From positions 97,724 to 161,723 of the forward strand of contig ONLH01000028.1 of assembly GCA_900318645.1 (NCBI GenBank): DNA of 64,000 bases, written 5' to 3'. This DNA is from an uncultured Prevotellaceae bacterium. Its GTDB lineage: Bacteria > Bacteroidota > Bacteroidia > Bacteroidales > Muribaculaceae. Of the stretch, positions 53,419 to 62,060 are shown one piece after another (position 1 is the stretch's first letter; every line of letters begins with the position of its first letter). The notes under the pieces were generated by a model, which was not told where the DNA came from, searched no databases, and saw only the letters and a program-made list of their open reading frames with translations. Position numbers and translations under genes: made by a program.

Positions 53419-56400
53419 TTATCTTACGCTGATCTTGTAGGCCTGCTTGCCCACGGTCACGATGTAGATACCGGGAGCCATCGACAGGTTGCTGTTACCA
53501 TTGGCAACGAAGTTCTGAACTTGGCGGCCGTCAACGGTGAATACACGTACCTGCTGACCCTCAAAGCCCTCAATGCTGATGCCGCCCTTGACTGCAACAA
53601 CCTGCTGCTTAGCAGCCAGTTCGTTTACACCGCTGGGCTTCTCCTCGGCAGTGATGCGGACGTTGTCCAGCCAGATGCGCTCGCTCATCGTGCTCATGTA
53701 GCCACGGAAGCAAACCTTAGCAAAGTTGGCAACCTCGGTTCCCGTCAAGGGGATTTCAAACAGCTGCCAGCCAGCCTCACCCTCGGTGACATCAATCGTG
53801 ATGAGTTCCTCGAAGGGATCATCGTTGAGGCTCTGTGATACTACCAGGGTGGGCAGGATAGCCGAGCTGGAGGGATAACCCATGTAAACATAGAATGACA
53901 GCATGTACTGCATGTTGGGATCAAGCTTCACCTTGGGTGATACCAGGTCGGCCCAGTGATACTGGCTGTAGTAATTGCCGTTGTAGCACAGTGCGTAGCC
54001 GTTATCGCCATCTTGTGAGGTCATCTCGTCGTTGTCGGTGAGGATGTTCCAGACGGTGCCATAGCTGGCCACATCGCCCTCGGTCATCCAGCCGGTGGTG
54101 GAAAGAATGGCGTTCTCAAACGACTCAATGAACGGAACGGGCTTCAACTGACCCAGGATGATGTCATCAATAACAGCCTGGCCGATGCCTGCCGAAGTGG
54201 AAGGAATGACAGCATAGTAATGCATCTCCATCTCCTCGGTCGGCTCACGGTCAATCGTGAAGGTGGTCTCGGTAGTAGTGCCGATGATGGTCATCTGCTC
54301 CTCGGGAGTAGTTCCATCGGGGAAGAACTCAACGATAGTGTACTGCAGTGAACCGTCAAGTACGCCGCCATTCACAGCCTCGGAGGGTGCATCCCACGTC
54401 AGGATGGCCTTCTGGTTGTCCTCGTTACCGCGGATCCAGAAGTTTTCAACTGCCATCGGTACGTCAACACCGGCAAAGACGGTGGCCTTGCTCACCTTGC
54501 CGCGGCCATACTCGTTCTCGGCCACGATGATGTAGGAGTTGTTGCCGTTCAAGGGCTGCTCATCTACCCACTCAATGGCTTGACCAGGTTCAACGTTCTC
54601 AAATGTCATCAAGGGGATAGCCGATCCAGCACGGTAGATATAGACTGTCAGGGAACCCTCCAGCGGACGCTGTGCGTAGTCAACCGCGGGTGCATTGAAG
54701 GCGAAGTTAACCTTCAGCAGACCAGTCATGTCGTGTTCAACAACCAGGTTCTCAACGCTGTAGGGCGCAAATGCCGATCCCACGAGCGTAATCGAGATGT
54801 CGTCGATGCTGGGCGAGATGTAGCTACCGGATACATCGGCAAGCATGAGGATTGAGGGATAGTATTTGCCTGTCTCGGTGGCAATCACCTCATTCTCAAT
54901 CAGCACTTTCTCTCCATAGTTAGTGAAGGGCAACTGCTCGGGATAGATGGTCTGAGCCGTTGAGTCGGGCGCCATGCCGATACCGGCAAAGCCCGGGCAT
55001 ACTTGGTTATAGGAACTGTAGGTCCAGTTGAAGGCATAGGTGTAAACCATGTCCTTCTCAAGCTTGATAGCGGGCATGTAGAGCCAGATGTTCTCTACGG
55101 GATGCTGAACGAAGTAGCCATAGCCACCCAGTGCCAGATTCTGGTTGTAGTTGCTCCAGATCCAGCGGTACTCGTTGGTGCTGTAAACCGACGAGTCATT
55201 GACGGTGACGAAGAAGCGTGCGTCATCCTCGGTGTCAAATGTGTTGGTGTAGGGGGCGGTGTAAACGCCGATAAAGGCCTCGGCACTCACGCGCTTGCCC
55301 TCACCAGCCTCGTTGGTGATGCCAACGGTGTAGGTGTGGACACCAACGCCCTCAACGGTGTTGTCGGTCCAGCTGGCATTGCCGCCGACCTCAACAGGGA
55401 ATTGGGCAACGGTCTCTTCACTGCCGTCGCGGTAGATGTTGGCGGTCAGCGGGCCAGCCAATTCGTTGCCGTCGAGTTGAGTGGAGGGAACGGTGAAGGT
55501 TACGTCGGCAATCATCTCGCCGTCCTCGTCAGGAGTGATGGTGAGGTTGGTCACCTCGGCGGGAGCATTGTTCTTGCCCAACTGGTTCACTGCCATTGAG
55601 TAAACAAAGACACCCGAGGCATTGTCCTCTTTCAACGTATAAACGCGCACGGCAAAGTAGTAGGTGCCGCTCTCTTCGGTCAGGAAGTCAACCTCCCAGT
55701 CGGCGAGGTTGCCGTCCACGTCATAGGCCTCGTTGGCATCCAGTACCTTGAAGGTCGACAGATCGTTGGGGTCGGTGCCAATCATCAGGCTTACACGCTC
55801 CTTGTAGCCGGCAAACGTGTTACGCATGTTCACGATGAGCGCATAGGAGATGCCCTGTTCAATAGCGATACCCGGAGAAATCAGGTAGTCGTCGGCACCT
55901 TCTTGGTCATCACCCATGTTGTAAGGACCGGTGTAGATACCCCAGCACTGGTTGTAGTCGTTGAACTGCCAGGTATAGACGCTGCCCCACTGGCTCTCGT
56001 CATTGTTGGCGTTAACGATGGTCCACAGGTCGCGGGTTGACGCGTCGCTGAAGTCGTCAAAGTAGGGAGGCATAAAGGCCGAGCCGGTGAGAATGGCATT
56101 GGAAACAGCCTCTTCGCCCTGCTTGCCGTCGGCATTAAACGGGGTGACGATGTAATAGTAGCGCTCCATCTTGGTGGGCAGCGTCTCGCTGAACTCGCAA
56201 GCGCTCTGGTGCTCGGCGACGAGGACGTTGCCAGGCATACGCACAACGTTGTAGGTCACGTTCTCGAGATAACCGCCATTGACGCCTGTTGTGGGGGCGT
56301 CCCACGTCAGGTGGCTCACACCATCCTCAACGGTAAACGTCAGGTTGCTCACGGGCAGCGGGGTGTCATAGCCAGCAAATACATACAGGCTGTTGACGGG

Positions 56401-57612
56401 CGAGAAGCCTGCCTCGTTCTGGAACAGTACATATACATAGTGGTTGTCGTTGGTTACATGGCTGCTGATGCTCTGGCTGCTGCCAGGAGCCACGGTGGCA
56501 AAGTTGACAATAACCTCACCATCGAGCCATACCGTCATCGTCAGGTTGCCGTTCAACGGAGTGCCATTGTAGGTCGTGCTGGGAACGGTAAAGGTGATGG
56601 TACCGTCGGTAGAACTGCCATCGAAGGTAAAGGCCAGGTCGGACGTGCCGGCAGGAGCCATAGCAGGAGCTGCATTGTCCATGAAGAAGACAGTGGGAGC
56701 CTGCTCGTTATTGGTGAGTTCCTCGACTAGTGTCGTGCTGGCATCATAGGGGTTGATGGCATAAAGGCCTGAACCCTGCTGTGTCACGGCCATCCACAGG
56801 AAGCAACCGCTGACGGGCTCATAACCCATACCCTGCACATACATCGTGGGGGTAACAGCGAGTGTACCCACAGCGCGTGCATCACCAGTGAATTTGTCAA
56901 CCGAGTACAAGTCTCCGTCATTACCCACACAGAACATCTCGCCGTCAGGGGTGAAGCCCATTGTCAACGGCTGAAAGTTGTTGGGCCAAGGGCAGATGGT
57001 CTCAAACAGGCGTGTCTCGGGATTCCACATGGCCATGTTCAAGCCTGTCAGGTCGCTGTTGTACTGAATTGAGTAGATGATGTCGCTGGTCACATCATAG
57101 GCCATCACCGAGGGGATGAAGCTGAAATCAACGCTTTCATAGATTTGTGACCATAATTCGTTAAAACCATTGCGGCTCAAACCATTGTACTCAACGCCGT
57201 TGAGGTTGCCGAAAATCTCCATCGGCCTTGCACCCACAAGCTGGTCGCGCCCCATGGCACTGGCCATGAAGTTATAGCGCAGGTCGGTGGCCAATGCTTG
57301 GAAACCGCTGTTGTCGCCGATGGCGTGGCTGTAGATACCATAGGGGACCGAGCCGATGCCATAACCACTCCATTCATCGGAGTTGGTCAGGTTGACGTAC
57401 ATCGTCATGCCCTGGAACATGTCGGCACTTGGGGCCTTTTTTCTCGACGGGGTCTGAGTGTTTGATAACATCTTGGCCCTGTTTTGTGTCTTAACGACCT
57501 GCTTGACTGCCTTCGGGGTCGATGTGTAGGTCGTCGTGGACTGTTGCCCGCCAGCCGACGCCATCAGGGCGACGAGCGCGAGCATCGCGAGTAAGGTTTT
57601 GGGTCTTCTCAT
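53419..57612 (-). CDS. Giant multidomain secreted protein with T9SS-type sorting domain
   Basis: 1397 residues. Signal peptide 1-22 (LLAMLALVALMASAGG). N-terminal part looks like a beta-propeller (FTPDGEMFCVGNDGDLYSVD). Then several FN3-like repeats (PVSNLTFTVEDGVSHLTWDA and alike) alternating with choice-of-anchor-J/cleaved-adhesin-like domains (PPYFDDFSDASTRDLWTIVN; PFIESFENAILSTTGWM). C-terminal end GQQVRVFTVDGRQVQNF to GIYIVTVGKQAYKISVR is a type A sorting domain of the type IX secretion system, so it should be exported to the cell surface. Binding target unknown; an adhesin or surface-layer role is possible. The AraC regulator gene lies directly upstream. Confidence 0.88.
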   Translation of the reverse strand: MRRPKTLLAMLALVALMASAGGQQSTTTYTSTPKAVKQVVKTQNRAKMLSNTQTPSRKKAPSADMFQGMTMYVNLTNSDEWSGYGIGSVPYGIYSHAIGDNSGFQALATDLRYNFMASAMGRDQLVGARPMEIFGNLNGVEYNGLSRNGFNELWSQIYESVDFSFIPSVMAYDVTSDIIYSIQYNSDLTGLNMAMWNPETRLFETICPWPNNFQPLTMGFTPDGEMFCVGNDGDLYSVDKFTGDARAVGTLAVTPTMYVQGMGYEPVSGCFLWMAVTQQGSGLYAINPYDASTTLVEELTNNEQAPTVFFMDNAAPAMAPAGTSDLAFTFDGSSTDGTITFTVPSTTYNGTPLNGNLTMTVWLDGEVIVNFATVAPGSSQSISSHVTNDNHYVYVLFQNEAGFSPVNSLYVFAGYDTPLPVSNLTFTVEDGVSHLTWDAPTTGVNGGYLENVTYNVVRMPGNVLVAEHQSACEFSETLPTKMERYYYIVTPFNADGKQGEEAVSNAILTGSAFMPPYFDDFSDASTRDLWTIVNANNDESQWGSVYTWQFNDYNQCWGIYTGPYNMGDDQEGADDYLISPGIAIEQGISYALIVNMRNTFAGYKERVSLMIGTDPNDLSTFKVLDANEAYDVDGNLADWEVDFLTEESGTYYFAVRVYTLKEDNASGVFVYSMAVNQLGKNNAPAEVTNLTITPDEDGEMIADVTFTVPSTQLDGNELAGPLTANIYRDGSEETVAQFPVEVGGNASWTDNTVEGVGVHTYTVGITNEAGEGKRVSAEAFIGVYTAPYTNTFDTEDDARFFVTVNDSSVYSTNEYRWIWSNYNQNLALGGYGYFVQHPVENIWLYMPAIKLEKDMVYTYAFNWTYSSYNQVCPGFAGIGMAPDSTAQTIYPEQLPFTNYGEKVLIENEVIATETGKYYPSILMLADVSGSYISPSIDDISITLVGSAFAPYSVENLVVEHDMTGLLKVNFAFNAPAVDYAQRPLEGSLTVYIYRAGSAIPLMTFENVEPGQAIEWVDEQPLNGNNSYIIVAENEYGRGKVSKATVFAGVDVPMAVENFWIRGNEDNQKAILTWDAPSEAVNGGVLDGSLQYTIVEFFPDGTTPEEQMTIIGTTTETTFTIDREPTEEMEMHYYAVIPSTSAGIGQAVIDDIILGQLKPVPFIESFENAILSTTGWMTEGDVASYGTVWNILTDNDEMTSQDGDNGYALCYNGNYYSQYHWADLVSPKVKLDPNMQYMLSFYVYMGYPSSSAILPTLVVSQSLNDDPFEELITIDVTEGEAGWQLFEIPLTGTEVANFAKVCFRGYMSTMSERIWLDNVRITAEEKPSGVNELAAKQQVVAVKGGISIEGFEGQQVRVFTVDGRQVQNFVANGNSNLSMAPGIYIVTVGKQAYKISVR

Positions 57613-57693
57613 TATCCAAAAAGTTTTAATGGTGATTAATTACAACCGTGCCATCTTGAAGATTCTGCACGGCATCAGTTACTTTACACGACG

Positions 57694-57701
57694 CAAAAAT
57701 A
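57694..57701 (-). promoter_or_regulatory. Candidate -7 box for the giant secreted protein gene
   Basis: Minus-strand TATTTTTG, 81 bp upstream of the start at 57612; no clear -33 element. Confidence 0.35.
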
Positions 57702-57767
57702 ATCATTAGTGATGGAAAAATTAATGGAAAAACGGTGTCCAGATGTACAAATTTCGGCAATTCACAC

Positions 57768-57796
57768 AAAAAAAACCACAAAAAGGCCTTTTGTGG
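57768..57796 (-). terminator. Terminator after the TPR/AraC regulator gene
   Basis: Minus-strand stem CCACAAAAGG with CCTTTTTGTGG, followed by eight T. Confidence 0.85.
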
Positions 57797-57825
57797 AACG
57801 ACAAATTTAAAGAAATTGGCGCTGA

Positions 57826-59493
57826 TTACTGTTGCGCCTCTTTTCGTGCCATGCGCTGATATTGTGACGGTGTCAGACCGGTGATGCGCTTGAACGAGGT
57901 GACAAATGTTGAGCGGGACTTGAAACCGACACTCTCGCTGATGGCTTCGATGGTGTAGTTGCCATAGTTGTCCAGATCGCCCATGCGTTTGCAGGCTTCC
58001 TTGATGCGGAAGGAATTCAGGAAATTGTTGAAGTTTTGTTCGTAGTACTCGTTGATGACCTGGGACACATATTTGGACTTGGAATCTGAGAGCATGGCAA
58101 GACGCTCCAGCGAGAACTCGGGCGAGAAGATTTCATCAGTATTTTCCATCACCTCCTGAATGCGCGACAACAGTTGTTCCTTGTCCTCATCGCTCAGGTG
58201 GCTGCTCTTGTACTTGACATCATTGTCGGTATGGGTGACGGGTGCTTCCTTGTCCTGCAGTTGCCGTCGCATGCGGCGCTCTTCTTCCTCGGCACGCAAC
58301 ATCTCCACGTTCTTCTGGTACAGCGACTGGTTGGAACGCGTCAGTTCACCGTTCTTGCGGTATACGAGATAGAGCAGCACGGCCAGTGCCAGCAGGAAGC
58401 CCAGTGACGTCAGAGCGACGACGCTCATCACCTCGCGATGTTGTCTCATCTCGCTCATTTCCTGCTCCATACCTTTCAGCTCATTGCGGAATTCCATTTC
58501 GCTCACGCTGGCCAGTTGCTGGTAGTTGGTTAGTGTGTCCTTGAGCTGGGTATATTGGTTATAATAATGTTCGCGTGAGCCATGGTCACCCAGCTGCTGG
58601 TAGAATTGAGCCAGCATTTTGTACACTTCCAGCTTGCAGTCTTTCATTTCCAGATCAACGGCAATGCGCTCCGATTGCTTCAATGCTTCAATGGCCCTGC
58701 GGTAGTCTCCAGTCATGGCATGGACTTTGGCTTTCTCGACATGGGTGAAGTAGATCAGACGCGAGTACTGGGTGGTATCTATCAGTTGTAACTGACTGTC
58801 GTACATCTTGATGGCTTCGTCATAGCGTTTCTGTTCAACGTTGTTGAATGCCTGATAAAGCATCTTGTTGTAACGACGCAATATCCATGTCTCATTATCC
58901 TCGGGTAGCTGCAGGTAGTTCTGCCAGATGTCTTTAATCTGTGACAGGCCACCCTGCACGTGTGCCATCGACAGTACATCGGTTGATGCCATGTCGGTGT
59001 GCTTGTCGTCATGGGTCTTCATGCCTGTTGCCAGTGCCCGTTGATAGTACTTGAAGGCCGTGGTACCCAGGTCATAGTTATTACATTCCTCCGAGATGGT
59101 CTGGTACATGCATCCGAATCCCAGAAAGATGTTGGCGTCCTGGATGTCTGATTCGGTAGCTATCTCGTTAGCTCGTGTCAGGCAATCAAAGCACTTTGGG
59201 TAGTCATAGAAATCATAGAAGTAAATGCTCCACAACCTCATGTTGGCGTCCTTGCATTGCACCTTCTGCTCCTGTGTCATCGAGGGCTCATAGCGGTTGG
59301 CGACAATGGTGTAGCACATCAGTGCGGTGTCCTTGCTGCTTCCGTCGGCAAAGTCTTTGTCTGCCATGTCTAGCAACTGTTCTGCGGGCAGGTTCAGCCA
59401 CTTGCTGTGTTCCCGTGATGGGGCCAGGGCAAGCACTTGCAGTCCCGCTGTCAGGACAAGGAAGCCGATAATGACTCTGATGGCTCGATGCAT
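57826..59493 (-). CDS. Membrane-bound TPR sensor with AraC-type DNA-binding domain
   Basis: 555 residues. N-terminal signal or anchor (VIIGFLVLTAGLQVLAL), a long TPR-like helical region to about residue 340, a membrane helix (VMSVVALTSLGFLLALAVLLYLVY), a coiled coil (RAEEEERRMRRQLQDKE) and a C-terminal AraC HTH pair (SLERLAMLSDSKSKYVSQVI; TIEAISESVGFKSRSTFVTS, then FKRITGLTPSQYQ). The sensor lies outside the inner membrane and the DNA-binding part inside, so it links an envelope signal to transcription in one chain. Downstream neighbour on the same strand is the giant secreted protein, a possible target. Confidence 0.9.
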   Translation of the reverse strand: MHRAIRVIIGFLVLTAGLQVLALAPSREHSKWLNLPAEQLLDMADKDFADGSSKDTALMCYTIVANRYEPSMTQEQKVQCKDANMRLWSIYFYDFYDYPKCFDCLTRANEIATESDIQDANIFLGFGCMYQTISEECNNYDLGTTAFKYYQRALATGMKTHDDKHTDMASTDVLSMAHVQGGLSQIKDIWQNYLQLPEDNETWILRRYNKMLYQAFNNVEQKRYDEAIKMYDSQLQLIDTTQYSRLIYFTHVEKAKVHAMTGDYRRAIEALKQSERIAVDLEMKDCKLEVYKMLAQFYQQLGDHGSREHYYNQYTQLKDTLTNYQQLASVSEMEFRNELKGMEQEMSEMRQHREVMSVVALTSLGFLLALAVLLYLVYRKNGELTRSNQSLYQKNVEMLRAEEEERRMRRQLQDKEAPVTHTDNDVKYKSSHLSDEDKEQLLSRIQEVMENTDEIFSPEFSLERLAMLSDSKSKYVSQVINEYYEQNFNNFLNSFRIKEACKRMGDLDNYGNYTIEAISESVGFKSRSTFVTSFKRITGLTPSQYQRMARKEAQQ

Positions 59494-59513
59494 TGTTGAT
59501 GATTATTGAGCCA

Positions 59514-59521
59514 CAAATGTA
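59514..59521 (-). promoter_or_regulatory. -7 promoter box for the TPR/AraC gene
   Basis: Minus-strand TACATTTG, 20 bp before the ATG at 59493, with a TTTG at 59544-59547 (22-nt spacing). Confidence 0.55.
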
Positions 59522-59557
59522 CTAAAATTAACGCTTTAGTTATCAAAATCCGGACAT

Positions 59558-59591
59558 AAAAAAACAACGGCGAGGAATGTCTCGCCGTTGT
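59558..59591 (-). terminator. Terminator after tryptophanase
   Basis: Minus-strand stem ACAACGGCGAG with CTCGCCGTTGT, followed by TTTTTTTA. Confidence 0.85.
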
Positions 59592-59637
59592 CATCAATAA
59601 AGGTTTTGTTAATGGTATTGAGTTTTGGGGTTGTGGA

Positions 59638-61014
59638 TTAGCCCAGTCGTTTCAGCTTCACGGTGAAGTGGCGCATCAGGGGAGCTTCCCACTCGATGGC
59701 GACACCGCGCGTGATCTCGTTGCGACGGTCATAGACGTTCTTCAGGGCAGCGGCAATCACGTTCATGTGGTTGTCGGTATATACGCGGCGGGCGATGCAC
59801 AGACGCAGCAGGTCAAGGCCACCGAAGCGGTTCTCGCGGGTCACGGGGTCACGGTCGGCCAGGATGTAACCGATCTCGCAGCCACGGATACCTGCCTCGA
59901 GATAAAGCTCGCAGGTCAGGGTCTGAGCGGGGAACTCTTCCTTAGGCACGTTGCACAGCACCTTGTCGGCGTCGATAAACAGGGCGTGACCACCCACGGG
60001 ACGCTGATAGGGGATACCATACTCGTCAAGCTTCTTGGCGAGGTACTGAACCTGGTGGATACGGGTCTCGAGCATCTCAAACTCGGTGTTCTCGTCCAGA
60101 CCTACTGCCAGAGCGTTCAGGTCGCGGCCGTTCATACCACCATAGGTGATAAAGCCCTCAAAGGGGATGCAGAACAACTTGGCGCCCTCATACCAATCCT
60201 GGTTGTTAGTAGCGATGAAACCACCCATGTTTACAAGGCCGTCCTTCTTGGCCGACATCGTCATGGCGTCAACGTAGGAGTACATCTCGCGGGCAATCTC
60301 CTTGATGGTCTTGTCGGCGTAACCCTCCTCACGGGTCTTGATGAAATAGGAGTTCTCAGCAAAGCGGGCGCTGTCCATCACGACGGGCACACCATACTTG
60401 TGGCAGAGTTCGCAGGTCTCCTTGATGTTCTTCATGGAAACGGGCTGACCACCGACGGTGTTGTTGGTGACGGTCAGTACCATGAAGGGAACGTTACCCT
60501 TGTTCTCGCTCAGCACCTTCTCCAGCTTCTCCAGCGATACGTTACCCTTGAAGGGGATCTCGAGCTGGGTGTCCTTGGCCTCGTCGATGGTAACGTCAAT
60601 AGCCTTGGCCTTACGAGCCTCGATGTGACCCTTGGTGGTGTCGAAGTGGGCATTGCCAGGGACCACGTTACCTTCCTTCACCAGATAAGAGAACAGCACG
60701 TTCTCGGCTGCACGGCCCTGGTGGGTGGGGATGACATACTTGAAACCGAAGATGCGTTGTACAACGCTCTCAAACTTGTAGAATGAGGTGGCACCGGCGT
60801 AACTTTCGTCACCCAGCATCATCTCGGCCCACTGGCGGTCGCTCATCGCACCGGTACCAGAGTCGGTCAGACAGTCGATGTAAACCTGCTCAGCCTTGAG
60901 CATAAACACGTTGTTGTGAGCTTCCTTGAGCCACTGCTCACGCTCGGCGCGGGTGCTCTTGTGAAGCGGCTCGATCATCTTGATTTTCCAAGATTCAGCA
61001 AATGGTAATTCCAT
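59638..61014 (-). CDS. tnaA: Tryptophanase
   Basis: PLP enzyme splitting L-tryptophan into indole, pyruvate and ammonia. 458 residues. Fold-type I marks: PTHQGRAAENVLF, VTNNTVGGQPVSM, DSARFAENSYF and the PLP lysine in TMSAKKDGLVNMGG. The close relative tyrosine phenol-lyase differs near the end: it has Phe in LRFFTARF where tryptophanase has His (LRHFTAKL); here the segment reads MRHFTVKLK, which favours tryptophanase. One nearby segment is non-standard (GIRGCEIG). Single gene behind a strong promoter; no tnaC-like leader peptide or tnaB permease is visible. Confidence 0.92.
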   Translation of the reverse strand: MELPFAESWKIKMIEPLHKSTRAEREQWLKEAHNNVFMLKAEQVYIDCLTDSGTGAMSDRQWAEMMLGDESYAGATSFYKFESVVQRIFGFKYVIPTHQGRAAENVLFSYLVKEGNVVPGNAHFDTTKGHIEARKAKAIDVTIDEAKDTQLEIPFKGNVSLEKLEKVLSENKGNVPFMVLTVTNNTVGGQPVSMKNIKETCELCHKYGVPVVMDSARFAENSYFIKTREEGYADKTIKEIAREMYSYVDAMTMSAKKDGLVNMGGFIATNNQDWYEGAKLFCIPFEGFITYGGMNGRDLNALAVGLDENTEFEMLETRIHQVQYLAKKLDEYGIPYQRPVGGHALFIDADKVLCNVPKEEFPAQTLTCELYLEAGIRGCEIGYILADRDPVTRENRFGGLDLLRLCIARRVYTDNHMNVIAAALKNVYDRRNEITRGVAIEWEAPLMRHFTVKLKRLG

Positions 61015-61102
61015 TGATAATCAAATATTTAGGTTAAACTTTTTTAATCGTTGATAGCCAAAATTGAACCCCTTAAAAAGGTAATATTATTCAATTTTTA
61101 TG

Positions 61103-61133
61103 CAAAGTTACGGCTCTTTGCCGAACTGGCAAA
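61103..61133 (-). promoter_or_regulatory. Promoter of tnaA
   Basis: Minus-strand TTTG at 61130-61133, 19 nt, TAACTTTG at 61103-61110; leader of about 80 nt before the ATG at 61014. Confidence 0.75.
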
Positions 61134-61283
61134 ATTATCTTCAATTTTTTTGCCCTATTGATGATTTTTAACAGTTAGCCGATGTACACAAAAACATTCA
61201 GGGACCTATAGGCCCGAAGGCCAATAGTGTCCCTGAGTTATGATGGCTTTTATGGAGTTCCCTTTTTTTCCTTTGGCAGCCTT

Positions 61284-61475
61284 CTAGTAGCGGGTGGGGT
61301 AGGTCGGTTGGTTGATGACTGTCGTCTCATTGTTAAGAATCACCAGTGCGCCAATGACTCCCGGAATCCATCCGGCGATTGTGAGAATCGTTACAATCAA
61401 GAACGAGCCACAGCCTTTGTCCACTACAGCCAGCGGAGGGAAGATAATCGATAGTATAACCCTAAACAGTGACAT
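61284..61475 (-). CDS. Pmp3/YqaE-family small membrane protein
   Basis: 63 residues with two hydrophobic helices. FRVILSIIFPPLAVVDKG and TILTIAGWIPGVIGALVIL match the Pmp3/YqaE (UPF0057) pattern, with the conserved PP-lAV and GWiPG segments. Such peptides influence membrane potential and salt tolerance in other organisms. A plus-strand open frame over the same DNA is a shadow. Confidence 0.85.
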   Translation of the reverse strand: MSLFRVILSIIFPPLAVVDKGCGSFLIVTILTIAGWIPGVIGALVILNNETTVINQPTYPTRY

Positions 61476-61590
61476 TGTTCTACTCCTTTCTTCTTATTAA
61501 CTTAAATCTATTCCCCCATCAATCTGCAAATCCTGTGCCAATTTGTCAGTTGCTCCTCTTTTTCAAGAAAAAACCGCAAAAACTAACTTT

Positions 61591-61630
61591 TTTAGTTTTA
61601 TTAACTAAAATGATTTGTTTAGTAACTAAA
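61591..61630. promoter_or_regulatory. BlaI/MecI-type operator dyads before the blaI-like gene
   Basis: Two dyads: TTTAGTT-5 nt-AACTAAA (61591-61609) and TTTAGT-A-ACTAAA (61618-61630), with a half site TTTAGTT at 61634-61640. The spaced AGT/ACT form is that of BlaI/MecI/CopY operators. They overlap a TTTG (61614-61617) and TAATTTG (61640-61646) promoter, so bound repressor would block it; autoregulation is likely. Confidence 0.7.
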
Positions 61631-61677
61631 ACATTTAGTTAATTTGCGTCATCAAACCCAAAATACTATATATAGAT

Positions 61678-62046
61678 ATGAAACAGTTGACCCAAAAAGA
61701 AGAGGAAATTATGGAGCGGATGTGGGACCATGGCCCCATGCTGGTGCGCGAGTTGCAGGCCTGCTATGGCGAGCCCCGCCCCCATGTGAATACCTTAGCA
61801 ACATTGATGAAGATATTGGAGGAGAAGGGTTTCCTGGGCCACAAGGCTATTACCGCCCGCTGTTTCCAATATTTTGCCCGCATCAGCCGCGAGGAGTATC
61901 GTGGTGGCTCGTTGGCCAATGTGGTCAACAAGTTCTTCGGCAAATCCTACCTGAGCGCTGTCTCGGCTCTTGTCAAGAACGAGAAGGTCAGCGTGGAGGA
62001 ACTGAAAGAACTCATTCGTGAAGTGGAGCAGAACAACCAACAGTAA
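61678..62046 (+). CDS. BlaI/MecI/CopY-family repressor
   Basis: 122 residues: winged helix about 1-75 (LTQKEEEIMERMWDHGPMLV, VNTLATLMKILEEKGFLGHK) and a helical dimer domain. BlaI-type repressors are cleaved when the partner BlaR1-type protease senses a signal. The partner gene starts 14 bp downstream, and two operator dyads stand in front. In Bacteroidota such pairs control varied envelope functions, not only beta-lactam resistance. Confidence 0.92.
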   Translation: MKQLTQKEEEIMERMWDHGPMLVRELQACYGEPRPHVNTLATLMKILEEKGFLGHKAITARCFQYFARISREEYRGGSLANVVNKFFGKSYLSAVSALVKNEKVSVEELKELIREVEQNNQQ

Positions 62047-62060
62047 ATCCGTTTGCCGCT

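Noticed and set aside
59668-60786. 372-codon plus-strand frame opposite tnaA
   Set aside because: Antisense shadow of a firmly identified gene.
59638-61014. Tyrosine phenol-lyase instead of tryptophanase
   Set aside because: The discriminating position near the C-terminus is His (MRHFTVKLK), as in tryptophanase.
61015-61200. TnaC-like leader peptide before tryptophanase
   Set aside because: No short frame with a Trp codon in a suitable place was seen.
61227-61454. 75-codon plus-strand frame over the Pmp3-like gene
   Set aside because: The minus strand encodes a recognisable Pmp3/YqaE peptide.
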